DNA of 64,000 nucleotides from Hexactinellida sp. DTS-2022 (GCA_028753945.1 JAPNXP010000004.1:3038001-3102000), one strand, 5' to 3'. Counted from the stretch's first letter, positions 33,602 through 45,706 are shown. The notes: generated by a model not told the origin, from the sequence alone. Numbers and translations are program-made.

Positions 33602-34092
33602 GTGGCACGATTTTTACCTTGTCAATGCAGTCGGCGAGGGAGACACAGATGGGTCAGTCAGGTACCGGTCATTATTGGGGGATTAGATCGCTTAGAGTCC
33701 GCCAACATTATAATTAAAAATGAAGTGGCCATTATTCGCGAGGATCTTGGCCTCGTGCAAGCTTCTCTAGACCGAATAGAAGCTGTGCTTAAGTTGGACG
33801 CGGGCGCGGAGCAGAATGCAGAGTATCTTAAAGCCAAGCGAATATTAGTCCAACCTAGCCAAGTAACCACTGAGCTGGACGAGCTCAAGCGATAGGAGCT
33901 CGCTAACGCTAACAGAGAGGTAGCCACTAACAGAGAGGTAGCCACTAACAGAGAGGTAGACACTAACAGAGAGGTAGCCACTAACAGAGGTAGCCACTAA
34001 CAGAGAGGTAGCCACTAACAGAGAGGTAGCCACTAACAGAGAGGTAGACACTAACAGAGAGGTAGCCACTAACAGAGGTAGACACTAACAGC
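33602..34092 (+). pseudogene. Coiled-coil coding-like segment ending in an 18-bp minisatellite
   Basis: The frame from about 33602 to a TAG at 33893 is charged and heptad-like (EDLGLVQASLDRIEAVLKL, then VTTELDELKR). Beyond that single stop the same frame continues through LANANREVATNREVATNREV, that is, units of six residues (T-N-R-E-V-A/D) encoded by an 18-bp tandem repeat. About ten units cover 33905-34092, and two of them lack bases. A spliced origin from an upstream exon is possible. I do not recognise the protein. The in-frame stop and shortened units argue for decay. Confidence 0.4.
33905..34092. repeat. 18-bp minisatellite
   Basis: The unit CACTAACAGAGAGGTAGC is repeated about ten times, with occasional GTAGAC variants and two units with lost bases. 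Confidence 0.9.
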
Positions 34093-34322
34093 AGATAGGT
34101 TATGTCTCGAGTTAGATTCTGAATCTCCTATTCAAATTTCCTAATTTCGTATTCCCTATTCTAGTGATCATTACAGCAACATATTTACTATAATATTTAT
34201 TTATTATTAAATGCCACAAGGTAATCTCTATAGGATATCCAACTACAGTGGTGTTCGCATTTTGCATGAGATTTCGTTGCGATTATGAGAACATGCTAAT
34301 AGAGGAACAAAATCAACATTAA

Positions 34323-36322
34323 GGTCCAGGTATACTCTAGAGCACGTCTACCAAAAGTATTTACCCAATTTAACTCAATTTTTTACAGCGTATATACTTC
34401 TTCTTCAGGATGCCAAAAATACAATAATATTGGCATATATACTAAGAGAGGAAAAATATATTTTTTAAATTTACCACTATTGGGTAGAAGATCAATCAGC
34501 AAAGATTTACAAGACCAATAATATTATTGATTGAATGTGTTTAGCTGGATGTAATAAATCTAATGAGTGCAGGAATTGTGAATATCTGGATTTTTCTGGA
34601 TTTCAAATACTTTTATGTGATGTCGACTTTCAAATGAAGATTTTCCTGATCCAAAATCCAAAATGCACATGAACTATCCATAATAGAATAAATCGCTGCA
34701 CTCATTAGTTGTATCTTCACGAGATCTATCCGAAACCGTTGAGCTTTTGATTCCACGACCAAAATTGACAAAATGACCTATTACACAAAACTGAAAATGT
34801 TAGTTTTGAGATATAGGCTTTTGAAATATGAATATAAAATTTTAGGTAAAGTAATAAGGAGGTAAACTAGTAAATTCACGTTGTTCATTCAAATTCTAAC
34901 CCACTATGTGTATTGAAGTGAATTAGCCGCCGCCACAACCACTTGCACCTCCAAAGCCACTTCCGTTCTCCCTCCCAGTTTGGTATTTATCTCTTCACCC
35001 AACACCAAGTTGACGTGACCCCACAATTGTTAGGAGCACTATTGGGATCCCAATCTAATTCTCCACCCAATAACCACGGCCCTGCGCATTCAATAGTGTT
35101 CATTTCAATTTAAATTTGAAATTATTCCTCAATAATCCCTATATTGAACACAAAATTCTAAATTACACCTGTGCCGAGAGCATTTTCGTAGTAATTGCAA
35201 TTATTTCCATAAAATTTCCAAATAGAACTACCAAAAGTCTAAAATTACACCTGTGCAGACAGTAATTCCCTTTCTATTTTGATTATTCGTATATGAATCC
35301 CTAAATTTACCTACCAAACCCAAATTACACCTGTTCCGACATTAAAATCCTTTATATTTGCAATTATTCCAATATAAACCTATATTGAACTACCAAAAAT
35401 CAAAAATTACACCTGTGTCGACATCAATTTCCCTTATATTTGCAATTATTTCAATATAAATACTATATTGAACTACCTAAAATCAAAAATTACACCTGTA
35501 CCAAAAGCAATTATATTTGTATTTGCAATTATTCCAATATAAATCCTATATTGAACTACCTAAAATCAAAAATTACACCTGTACCAAAAGCAATTATATT
35601 TGTATTTGCAATTATTCCTATATAAATACTATATTGAACTACCTAAAATCAAAAATTACACCTGTACCAAAAGCAATTTTATTTGTATTTGCAATTATTC
35701 TAATATAAATCCTATATTGAACTAACCAAAATCAAAAATTACACCTGTGCCGACATCAATTTCCTAAATATTTGCAATTATTCCAATATAAATCCTATAA
35801 TGAACTACCTAAAATCAAAAATTACACCTGTACCAAAGCAATTTTATTTTATTTGCAATTATTCTAATATCAATTCTATATTGAACTACCTAAAATCAAA
35901 AATTACACCTGTACAAAAAGCAATTATATTTATATCTGCAATTATTCCTATATAAATCCTATATTGAACTACCTAAATCAAAAATTACACCTGTACCAAA
36001 AGCAATTTTATTTGTATTTGCAATTATTCTAAAATAAATCCTATATTGAACTAACTAAAATCAAAAATTACACCTGTGCCAACAGCAATTTCCCTTTAAT
36101 ATTTTATTAATTTTTAATTTTTTAATTTTTTAATTTTTTTATTTATCAGAAACGAGGTCACGAAAATGTGTCAAACTTGAAAGATATATGGAGTTTTTCT
36201 TAGAAATTTCTTGGAAGTACACATGGATATCAATACAATCCAAAAATACAATAAAAACGAAAAATACCTTTTTTGTTTTTTTTTCGAAATTTTCCATTTT
36301 TCTAGAGTATACCTGGACCTTA
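34323..36322. mobile_element. TTAA-flanked inverted-repeat element, copy 2, about 2 kb
   Basis: TTAA then GGTCCAGGTATACTCTAGAG on the left mirrors CTAGAGTATACCTGGACC then TTAA near 36306-36326. It shares these ends with 26814-27512. The interior holds an 83-bp tandem array. No transposase was recognised. Confidence 0.65.
35160..36095. repeat. 83-bp tandem array, about 11-12 units
   Basis: AAAATTACACCTGTRCC recurs about every 83 bp from 35163 to 36066. Units also share TTTGCAATTATTCC and CCTATATTGAACTA. Confidence 0.9.
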
Positions 36323-36379
36323 AATCACCAAACTCAATTTTTCGAAAAAGTTATTGTAACTTTATTTGAAATTCTATTT

Positions 36380-36745
36380 CGTATAAGCTAGACTTGGCAT
36401 ATTGTTAAGGCTATTTTTTATAAGTTATTGTTAGTTTATGGTTAACAAATTTCGTGTAGGCTACAATTAACATATTTGTCAGGCCATTTCTTATAAGTTA
36501 TTGTTTCTTTGTTTATTATTCAATTTCGTGTAAGTTATAACCAATTAGAATATTTGTCAGGCCATTTCTTATAAGTTTTTGTTAGTCTATGTATAATATA
36601 ATTTCTTATAAGTTACACTTAGCATATTTGTCAGGCCATTTCTTATAATTTATTGTTGATTCATTTATAATTCAATTTCGTATAAGGTACTCTTAGCGTA
36701 ATTGTAATAATGACATTTCTTATAAGACACGATAAGTTTATTTGC
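36380..36745. repeat. Tandem repeat of about 75 bp, about five units
   Basis: GTCAGGCCATTTCTTATAAG recurs near 36478, 36556 and 36629, with diverged units on each side and TTCAATTTCGTRTAAG between them. Confidence 0.75.
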
Positions 36746-37786
36746 AATTACAACTCGTTTGAGATACAATTAGTCTATTTGTGCTGCTGTTTTGGAAAAT
36801 GGCTTGTACGCAGTCATCCTCCCAGTGTACGCTTTTGGCTAGTTTATAATATCAAAACTATAGGGCAGTCACATTTATCATGCCACCTTCCCCCTTCCCT
36901 TGGTAGCGTTACGTTACGTTTGAACGGCTCATAAGTCACCTTTAGGTTATTTATAATGACATCTCTTATAAGACACGACAATTTTATTTGTATTGACTTT
37001 AATAAAAATCTACGTTAGTTAGTTGCTCACGGCGTTACTAAAGCGCTAATATTTGTTTGTTTGTAATGAATTCCTTTGTTATATTTCTAACTTTACTTCT
37101 TATTTCATTTCAACATAGTTTACGTCCACTACCACCTCAAATTCTCATAGGAGATTTTCTCTTCTTTCTAACTTTCAGTATTTCTCAAGACAATTGCTGC
37201 TACCTTCCTTTATTATCTTTTGGACACTTCTATATTTCGTAACCTTTTGACCACAATATCTTACATACAATACGTATCAATCCTCTACAACTATATTCGA
37301 CTCAGTCTAAACGGCTTGTATTTGCCAAACAGTGAATATTGTCCATTGATATTTGCGTTCACGTTTCACACTTAAACTTTTAAAGGTTATTAAATTCCAA
37401 TGGCACTATACCCTGTTAAAATAGCCTCTCAGCTTTTCTGGTAAATCTATCAGGGATATATTTAGTTAGATATCAAATTGCTGATTTCGTCATTGAAGAT
37501 CGATATTGTTAGTGCATTGGAATCTTCTGGACTAAAGTAGAATCTATTTTTGTATCTTGTTTGAGTTATTTTTGGAACACATTCCATTTGTCAAATTAGC
37601 AGACACATTCTGAGTCCAGTGCACAGCTGGTATATAATAGAGATGAGAAGAACTAGTGGAGCAAGTGAAAACTACTACCACACCAACAACTAGCCCTCTG
37701 AAAAGCTCAGCAATAAAGCAATACTATACTACACCATGCACCAATACGTGAACCACAAGTAGTAAAAGTTACTATATTTATCGATA
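36746..37786. other. Flank of the piggyBac copy, no gene recognised
   Basis: GGTATATAATAGAG near 37629 is a TATA-like string about 155 bp before the piggyBac ATG and may be its promoter. No clear terminal inverted repeat of the element was found. Confidence 0.35.
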
Positions 37787-40700
37787 ATGGCAAGCCAACG
37801 AGAACATCAACCGAACCGTTTCAATTGGGAACTGGTAGACGAGACAGAAATTAGAGATACCAGCAGTAGCAACGTTCCAACCGTGTCTCATGTACAAGAT
37901 GAATACAATTCTGGTGACGATTTCTCCCTGTCTGAAGACGACTTCTTCCTGTCTGACAGTGGTGACGATGAAGATGACAATGATTTGTTTGGCTGTTTAC
38001 AGCAGCCACCTCCAAGGATCACTACTCCCAGCCAATCTCTAATACATGAACCAGAAGAATATAGCTCAACCAGCGGCGACACGACTCATTTTCGAACTAT
38101 AGAAGAGGTACAAGTCCCTTCCAGCCAATTAGCAGCTGAATTACTCACACAAATGAACATACATTCCCCTACAAATGTCCAACACTTTAGCCTCCTTCCC
38201 TACCAACACCCACTACGTCTGTTAGTGCGAAACGACCAGCCTCAGTTCAGTCAGTTCCCTATAGACACAAAAAAGTGAAACGTTTGGACTATCTCTACAA
38301 TCCTGCTTCACATAAAGCGAAACCTCCTACAGAATTACATTATATCGGGGAAGCGACACACGGCTCGTTAGAAACTACTCCAACTCCCAACGTATTCAAG
38401 CCCACATTCAATTCAACCACCAATATACCTACCTATTTTCCTGATAAATACAAAGAATGGGAAAACCGAACAAAATTCACACCCAATCTTGATCTAGTGT
38501 CTGCGACAGGCCTACCACGTACCGACCTATATGTGTATACAATAGAAGCAAATACTGAAACTAGGGAGCAACAAGGTAAACAGAAATATCGCAGAAACAT
38601 GAATTCGCTGGAAACCCCCATTTAAAGATTCTATCCAGAGCTCTGGGACGCGGAACATGCAACACTCACCAAGAATCCAGTTCTATCCATACAACTCCTC
38701 GAGGCTCTACCTTTCTATAAGGAGCCGTATGAAAACGCTTTATCTGTGATTAGAACACCAGATAATAAATTTCAGAAGGTACCAGAAGCCATTGCACAGT
38801 GGGCAAAAACAGGTACATCAGCGATCATAGGTATTTAGGTGCAAGATAGAGGTATAAAAGATATTAGTTACCTATGGGTTATCACCTATGACAAATTGAT
38901 TGGGACCAAAAGATTTTTGGTATGGCTGCTATTTTTTAAGTTGTGGTGACTTAGCAAAAATGAGATAAATCGAATTATCAAATATTTTCATCATTATCAC
39001 CGATCTAGTTAGACTATTCATACTAGTAGTGTATGTCGATATGTAGAATGCAAATGAGCATCTTTGTTTTTTCCGCTTTATAACTGATTAAAATCATATC
39101 CTATGTGAGAAACAACAAATTAATATTTACGACAGAATTCAGAAATATTTATTATTCTGTTTTGGTATTTGAAATTAACATACTATCTGATCGGATACTT
39201 CACTGGTATTATCGTTGCGTGTTTCTAGAACAATAAATGCACCAATATTATTCATTTTACATTGATTTAACGAATGAACACTTTAACTATTACATATTTT
39301 GCATTTTATACCACAAGTATTTGAATATTTAATAAACAACTCAATATTTTGAAATTTTAGTCCGATGGACAGTTTAATAATGTATGTAACATTTTATGTC
39401 AAATGATGTTAATTAGTGACTGGTTACCATCTTAAAGATAATTTTCTGTAGTTTAAGATAGCATAGGTGTAATAATTGACCATATTTTACCATATATGAT
39501 CGGGCACTAAATATACAAAAAGTATCATCGAAAACTGAATAAAATAAATGATAACGAATTCGGAAACCATAAGAAATGTACTAATTATAGACAAATATCT
39601 GGAAGCTAGAAGAAAAACTGATACTGGTATGCTTTCAAATGCACTAAATTTGGCACTTGATACTTGATCCTATTTGAAAACTCGAGTTTTATCTTGGAAA
39701 CCATAGTTTATGATCGGAATTCAAATTATTATATCTTGACTTCAGATGGAATTTCATAAAATAAATTATATTTATATGGTCCTTGACTATCCTAGCAACA
39801 CATATTTAAGAAATTGAGCATAAACACAGACCTCAAAATTTGAGCTATGACCGCTGATTTGCCCACTTTGTGCATTGAAGAGCCTCTAAATCCACTTCAC
39901 CCCAATCCACCACCTCAGCAACACACAATTTCTCAGCAGGGAATGTACCTTATGGACTGTGATGAGCAGATCAATTTTTTGAGGCCATCTACGGCCGGTG
40001 CGAAATGAGGGTATTCTCAAACAAACAAAGCTATACCGAGAGCAAAATAACTTGCATAAATGGGAGGAGCCTGTCTATCAAGAGATTCGTTGCTTCATTG
40101 GACTCCTCCTGTGGACTTCCTTAGTGCAATTACCAAATCGCCGCGCCTACTTCGCTGACTCTGAGATCTTCCATCTGTCACATTTCAAGGCACACTTTAC
40201 GCGTAATCGTTTCGAACAGTTGCTCAGCATGTTACACTTCGCGGACAATCAGAAACTTCTACTGGAAATGAATACAGCCAGACGATTTGAAGCTAAGCTG
40301 GGCAATCAGCTCACTGCTGTCAATAACAACTCAGCTAAACTGCTCTCACCAGCTATAGCCTTGTCTGTAGATGAGATGATGGTCAAGTTCTATGAAAGAA
40401 GTGTCCTGCGTCAATATAAGCCAGAAAATCCGAACAAATATGGCGTGAAGCTTTGGTCAATCTGTTGTTCCTGTTGTGGCTACTCCCTAACTCAGGACAT
40501 CTACCTCGGCAGCAGTGTTGAGTCTGTGGGTGGTCGCCAAGTAGTGATGCAACTAGCCGAGCCCTATCTCGACAAGGGCCATGTTATATATTGCGACAGG
40601 TTCTTTTCACACCTGGATCTGGCAGCGTATTTAGGCTCGCGGGAAACTGGTATGGTTGGAACCTCTCCTACCACTGTACTACTACACGACATGAATTAGC

Positions 40701-41590
40701 TTGTGACTCACATTCACCCCCTAACCTGGGCCTATAAATTATTCAAGTATCGAGCCGACTTCACCTATCAACCAAGACAAGGTCCTGAGCAAAACCTTCG
40801 CGCTGAAGAATCTGTTTGTCAACTAGTCTGGATGGATAAAAAGTATCGGACAACCGACAAGAAAGTAGTCTTCATCACCAACTGTCTACCCGCCATCAAA
40901 AAGAATATTCGTGATGAAAACCAAAAATACACGCGCAGACTCATTTCCAGTCCACCCATCGTCAAGGCATATAATTATTGCATGTGTGGCGTGGATAGAC
41001 ACGACAGACTTGTCGGTCAGCATGCAATACAACTCACATCCAAACGGGGATACATTAAGATCTTCTTCCACATTCTGGATTCAGCTGTCGTCAACGCATG
41101 GATTCTATTCAAAACAGTCAAACAGGCTAGAGGTGAGTGGAATTCAGCTGCCCAACGGAGACACACACTCTCCTGATTCAAGGAAAATGTTATTCTGTCC
41201 CTCTGTGGAAATTAAACCTGTTGGAGGTATCATCCGCCGTCCAGGTACCAATCCAACCTCGAAACAGTCAGTCTCTACGAATCATCAGCCGACACCAAAT
41301 ACGACCACAGTCACAGATACCAGAGTTTGACCCAAGTAAGGAGACAAGGTCAAGATGTCTTATTTGTAATCACCAACGGCGTACAGCTTGTCTCACCTGT
41401 AAAACAACCCTATTGCTATGACTGTGGCCTAGAGCACATACACCAACTCATGCGGGAACACTCTACAGGAAGTGAGAAAATTGTAGAGGGACATATGTGT
41501 TAGCAGCCAAGCATCCCAACATTCAGATACCAGCTTACCAATGATTCTTCCTGACAGTATTAGTGACGATGATATTCATCCTTCTGATGA
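37787..41590 (+). pseudogene. piggyBac transposase, multiply broken
   Basis: The ATG at 37787 opens an acidic N-terminus (SEDDFFLSDSGDDEDDNDLF), as in piggyBac proteins. The frame changes at about 38275 and stops at 38625. A conserved stretch follows in another frame to about 38820. Then comes about 1 kb of non-coding sequence, and the DDE_Tnp_1_7 domain resumes at about 39990. There I see EIRCFIGLLLWTSLVQ, SVDEMMVKF (first D), HVIYCDRFFSHLDLA (second D) and, after a stop at 40697, YNYCMCGVDRHDRLVG (third D). The end has a cysteine cluster, RCLICNHQRRTACLTCK, like the piggyBac C-terminal zinc-binding domain. ACAG|GTACAT at 38810 could be a donor, so the 1-kb gap may be an intron or an insertion. 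The catalytic residues survive but the gene is dead. Confidence 0.85.
38821..39850. other. 1-kb non-coding interruption of the piggyBac copy
   Basis: AT-rich, without coding capacity. Its left edge lies close to a strong GT donor context and its right edge near GCATTGAAG at about 39879, so it could be an intron. A decayed insertion is the alternative. Confidence 0.4.
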
Positions 41591-41784
41591 AGACCTCTGA
41601 AAATAATTTAGAAAATTTCTTTTTAGAACCATTTTAGTACGTAATACGGATATAGATTTGCATGATGATACATTTTGTATATTTGCCTATTGAGAGATGA
41701 TATTCAATATTATAATGATAGCAATGATTGCTTTTAGGGACTTTATGTTGAGAATTATTTTAGTACTGTACATACTGAAGTAGG

Positions 41785-43004
41785 GACAAGAATCAGGTAC
41801 TTGACTTCACATGGGTGTACCCTATGATGGATACTCTCATCAAAGATCTGTTGGTTAGGAAGTATTTCCCCAATCAGGGCCGGATTAAGCTGGCGGTTGG
41901 CCCCGTTCGGACAGATGGTGGGCGGCCCCCTCGTGTTTTTGTTTATGCCACACAAAATTAATTTGTACTATAATTCCTTTATTTATTATAAAAGAAGCTC
42001 CGGACAATTGTGATGATGCGATATCGGTCTTTTTACGGTCCATTGCAAACTTGTATACTAAAATCAGTGTTGATTCAAGTAAATTTAAGTCTGTTTACGT
42101 GAGAATAACGAACATAATTACTGTAAATGAAAACAATATCAAATACACATAGACGATTGAAGGCATTTTAACAAATAGGGTGACACGATAATCGTCAGAC
42201 AATTAATATACACACATAAGATAGTCATACTACTATACTCTCAATAAGCTCGTCTTTATCTCCACAAAAATATGCAGTGAGACCAATTTATGTTAGCGGT
42301 ACCCGGTACCCCCTCTGGCGGTAGCGGTACCCCTCTGGTAGTGGGCGGCCCTGTTCATCTCCGGGCCTGCCCCCTATAGCAATCACCTGTCCGAGTCCAA
42401 CCAATATGCACTGCCATACGTGTTCGGACATGGCGAGAGCTTTTTGGTACTACTTGCTGGCCAGCAAGTTCGTCTGCACGGAGTACTCGGTCTATGTTAC
42501 TGACATATGTTTCGGATTAATATGCAACGATTTCCATCCTGAGAAATATCATGACATCTGCAGGCTCTCTTGCAAACATTCCTTTCTACCAACAGCGTAG
42601 TTGCTGTACTGAAATCCTATCTGAGTCCCATTGCCAAGAAGAGCATGGAACTGGCGGGTAGTGAGGCAGGAATTCTGAAACTTAGTTCCTATGACCCGAG
42701 GAGGTCGTTCATAGCATGCTCGCTAAAGCCACTGATTCTTCAGTTCGGAATCGAGTCTAACTTGCTATACAACGCACTCCTGCTGAAGTGCCGCGTGGTG
42801 GTCTACTCCTCCCAGCTGGAGTCGCTGCTGGCCTTCACTCGCACCCTTCCCCTCCTGGTACTGCACAGACATAACTGGGGCATCCTATTCCCTTACGTGG
42901 ACCTGGTGGAGCAGGAGCTGGTAGCTCTGCAGAAGCAGCCGGCCTATGTGGCTGGATTTCTTGACCCGGCTGTTGAGAACCGTGTGGACTTGTGTATTAT
43001 CTAA
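41785..43004 (+). pseudogene. DENND10: Broken DENND10 (FAM45)-like gene copy
   Basis: DENND10 proteins are DENN-domain regulators linked to late-endosome traffic. The copy starts near 41785 with LDFTWVYPMMDTLIKDLLVR, matching the family N-terminus. A MITE (41875-42369) then splits it. It resumes with LPYVFGHGESF and, after a frameshift, VTDICFGLICNDFHPEKYHD. A second frameshift near 42580 leads into a long open frame to 43004, with GILKLSSYDPRRSFIACSLK, RVVVYSSQLESLLAFTRTLP and VLHRHNWGILFPYVDL, which align well with the DENN region. It stops at VENRVDLCII, short of the usual C-terminus. The open part is much richer in G and C at third positions than CSTF1 or NUP98. No introns are evident, so a processed copy is possible. 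Confidence 0.75.
41875..42369. mobile_element. hAT-like MITE inside the DENND10 copy
   Basis: It starts CAGGGCCGGATTAAGC and ends CTCCGGGCCTG. Flanks TCCCCAAT and CCCCCTAT match in six of eight bases. Removing it restores continuity of the DENND10 homology. Confidence 0.7.
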
Positions 43005-43073
43005 TGAATTCCCACATGGGTTCCTCATATGTGGATCCTTATCGGGATCCATATGCGAATTCTATATTGTACC

Positions 43074-43258
43074 CAGTGTTATTTTTAAGGATTTGCTTAG
43101 AGGGCCCTACCGACAATTAGAGGCCCTCACCCCAACAATTAGAGGCCCTCACTCTACATTTCATGATATTGAGTACTTAGCACGTTAAAATTAGAGGCCC
43201 ATTGAGAGAAATTAGAAGCCCATTTTGGGCCTCTAATTTGCCTTAAAAAAAAACACTG
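43074..43258. mobile_element. 185-bp hAT-like MITE with perfect 8-bp duplication
   Basis: It starts CAGTGTTATTTTTAAGG and ends CCTTAAAAAAAAACACTG. ATTGTACC is exact on both sides (43066-43073, 43259-43266). TTAGAGGCCC recurs five times inside. Confidence 0.85.
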
Positions 43259-43266
43259 ATTGTACC

Positions 43267-43855
43267 CAATATGAATTTACGAATTCCCAAATCGCGATCC
43301 ATATGGGGCTCTTCTACAAAAATCCTCTGGGAATGGAATGCGTCTGGGAATTGAAATTCTGCTCCCACGGGAACCCTGCGTGACTGGAGAAAAATTAAAA
43401 TCTGTACAGTTTGAGGGAATTCGAGATGATTCACGGCAATTTACAAATGATTCCGTCACAAGATTAACAAATTTGAAGACTGATTGCTACATTTATTATG
43501 GATCTACGCTCAAGCACAATTTATTGTTATTTTTGTATAAACTAATTTACACAAGGACTGGAGTACAATTTATCAGTTTTATTATAAGTTTAATGTGCTA
43601 AAAAAAGACTAAACAGGGCCGTGCAAGGGGTCATGAAGGTCTTTCCATGGGTGGAACGGTTTTTATCAATTCAATGCTGGTTATATTGCTTTTTATGGAC
43701 GGACGAAAATTTCCTCTCACTCAAATTGGTCACGGCACGCCACTGCACCTAGGGCAAATTGTGATACTATATTATTGGAGGTCAGGGGGCCCCACCATTT
43801 CACTGGCGGAAATATATTGACCTAGATGCCGACAAGGTTATGTTACCCTACAATC
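43267..43855. other. Intergenic, weakly coding-like
   Basis: A plus-strand frame is open at 43338-43601, but it has no recognised motif. I leave it uncalled. Confidence 0.3.
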
Positions 43856-44741
43856 CAGGGTTTTACACGCCTTAAATAATTTTTTTACTCGCCATAAGCC
43901 TTGTTTTCTTTTATTTTTAAAAATAGTATGGCAAGTAGGATGAATTAAAAATGCGAAATTTAAAAAATAAGGCGAGTAAATTATTCAGGAGTGCAACAAA
44001 AAAAATTAAGGCTAGTAAATAATTTTATTAGATGGAAAAAAATTAAGACAAGTAAATTCAGTCGTGTAAAAATTTAACCCAATTGGTGGCAAAAAGGTAT
44101 AATAATAATATAAAGCTCTATAAGTAGATAACGAAAAAGTGAACAATTCAGGGGCGGCATACCCGGTACGGCTGGTGCGGCGAGCGCCGTACCACTTTTC
44201 AGGATGGTCAGCTTTGCTGTACCACCTAAATTAACAATTCAATGATAATTTAATGATTTAATGAATTAATAATAGCCGAATGATATTCAAATAGCTGGTG
44301 CAGCGTCGTTGGAACATATACGAATACCTGGTGCAGCCTCGTCGGACCACATACAAATATTGTAAAATACTCCGCCGTACCACTTTCCTAAAGGACTTGC
44401 CGCGCCTGACAATGGTGTACTATTTCATATGATATAGTAAACAGTAGTATCATGAAACAAATTGTGGTTAGTCAACATAAGTATATCTATACTTAACTGA
44501 ATTGAAGGTTATTATACGCCGAGTAAACCAATTGGGGTATGAGCGAGAAAACCCCGAAGGCGAGTAAACCAATTGGGGTTAGGACCGGAAAAAATAAGGC
44601 GGATAAACCAAATAGGGGTAGGACAAAAAAAAATGAGGCGAGTAAACCAATTGGGGCTAGGACCAAAAAAAACTAAGGCGAGTAGATATGGATGACCAAA
44701 ATTAAGGAGCCTTAATTTTTACACTCATTTTTAGAACCTTG
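43856..44741. mobile_element. 886-bp hAT-like element with perfect 8-bp duplication
   Basis: It starts CAGGGTTTTACACGCC and ends GTGTAAA-type complement with AGAACCTTG. CTACAATC is exact on both sides (43848-43855, 44742-44749). It contains about four tandem units of about 48 bp with GGCGAGTAAACCAATTGGGG (44515-44700) and a nested MITE at 44149-44408. Confidence 0.75.
44149..44408. mobile_element. 260-bp nested hAT-like MITE
   Basis: It starts CAGGGGCGGCATACCCGG and ends TTGCCGCGCCTG. The ACAAT string is shared by both flanks. GCCGTACCAC occurs near both ends. Confidence 0.6.
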
Positions 44742-44749
44742 CTACAATC

Positions 44750-45130
44750 TAGTCGAAAACAATATTATTATCCCATACAAGATAGATAGCTCATGGACTA
44801 ATTAATCAAACAATAAAATCTATATAAATTAGAACCCCTACTCACCCATAGCTAAGCCACTGCATAATTCCTATATATTTATAGCAGATAAAGAAAAGCC
44901 ACATTTTATAGAAAGATACTCATGTATAAATAAGTCCACAATTATTGTAATACACTATACTGAAGTCATATAAAACAGTATAATTACTCAGCGCTTTGTA
45001 AATTGTAAACAATATATTTTACTAATTAGTTCTAACTAACACAATAGTAAAAATATAAAACAGTAGTATATATGTTGCAGTGTATGCCCGCATATGGTAA
45101 AATGTATAAAAATGTATTTGGAGAAATTAT
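44750..45130. other. Intergenic, no gene recognised
   Basis: AT-rich flank with no repeat or coding support. Confidence 0.35.
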
Positions 45131-45134
45131 TTCG

Positions 45135-45600
45135 TAAAATTCTTTTCCTCAATAGCAGAGAGGCGATTGTCTATTTTCTCAACTAAACCAATAATAGTTG
45201 AAAGAGGAGATTCAGTGCGCTTGAACTAATTATTCCAACTGTTTTTTCTAATTCGGAAAGGCGTGTTTCAAACATTTCTGCGGTTGGGAGCTGAGACACA
45301 ACATTTTCTAGTGCCGAGAGGCGGGAGTCAAGGAAAGAAGTCGACGAAATATGGGATGAGTTGCGACTCTCTTGTATATCCGAGAGGCGGGAGGCACCTT
45401 TGGAGGCTGACACGATGTTGTCCTCCCCTTCGTACACTATCGAGAGGCGGCGCGTACATCTTATTACTCATTACTGGCACGATGATGTTCCCTTCGTTGT
45501 TCATCGAGAGCTGAATGTCCCCGGCGTGACCCTCCCAAAGCTATCTCAACAACCCGAGTTTGAGATTGCGGAGTGACGGCTGAATTTCGTCGGATGGAGC
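45135..45600 (-). pseudogene. Coiled-coil coding relic with periodic RLS-x-(I/L)-E motif
   Basis: On the minus strand the motifs RRLSIVYE, SRLSDIQE, SRLSALENVV, TRLSELEKTV and NRLSAIEEKN occur every 20-22 residues, interrupted by longer gaps. The DNA shows GAGAGGCG strings near 45160, 45317, 45382 and 45442. The frame changes at least twice, near 45440 and 45225. The start may be an ATG near 45508 with MNNEGNIIVPVMSNKMYA. Such regular heptad stretches occur in gag or ORF1 proteins and in host coiled-coil proteins. I cannot say which. Confidence 0.4.
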
Positions 45601-45706
45601 ATAACCTCTAGAAAAATTCAACATTTTGCAGAAATAGCGATACATATACTAAATTGAACAGAAGACAAGACAATGTCACGTATACTTAAATTTCGATGGG
45701 TTACTG

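Noticed and set aside
33845-34069. Minus-strand frame of repeated S-x-L-L-V-A-T units
   Set aside because: It is the antisense of the 18-bp minisatellite; the plus-strand frame continues a coiled coil and is more plausible.
43338-43601. 87-codon plus-strand frame after the DENND10 copy
   Set aside because: Does not align with the DENND10 C-terminus and shows no motif.
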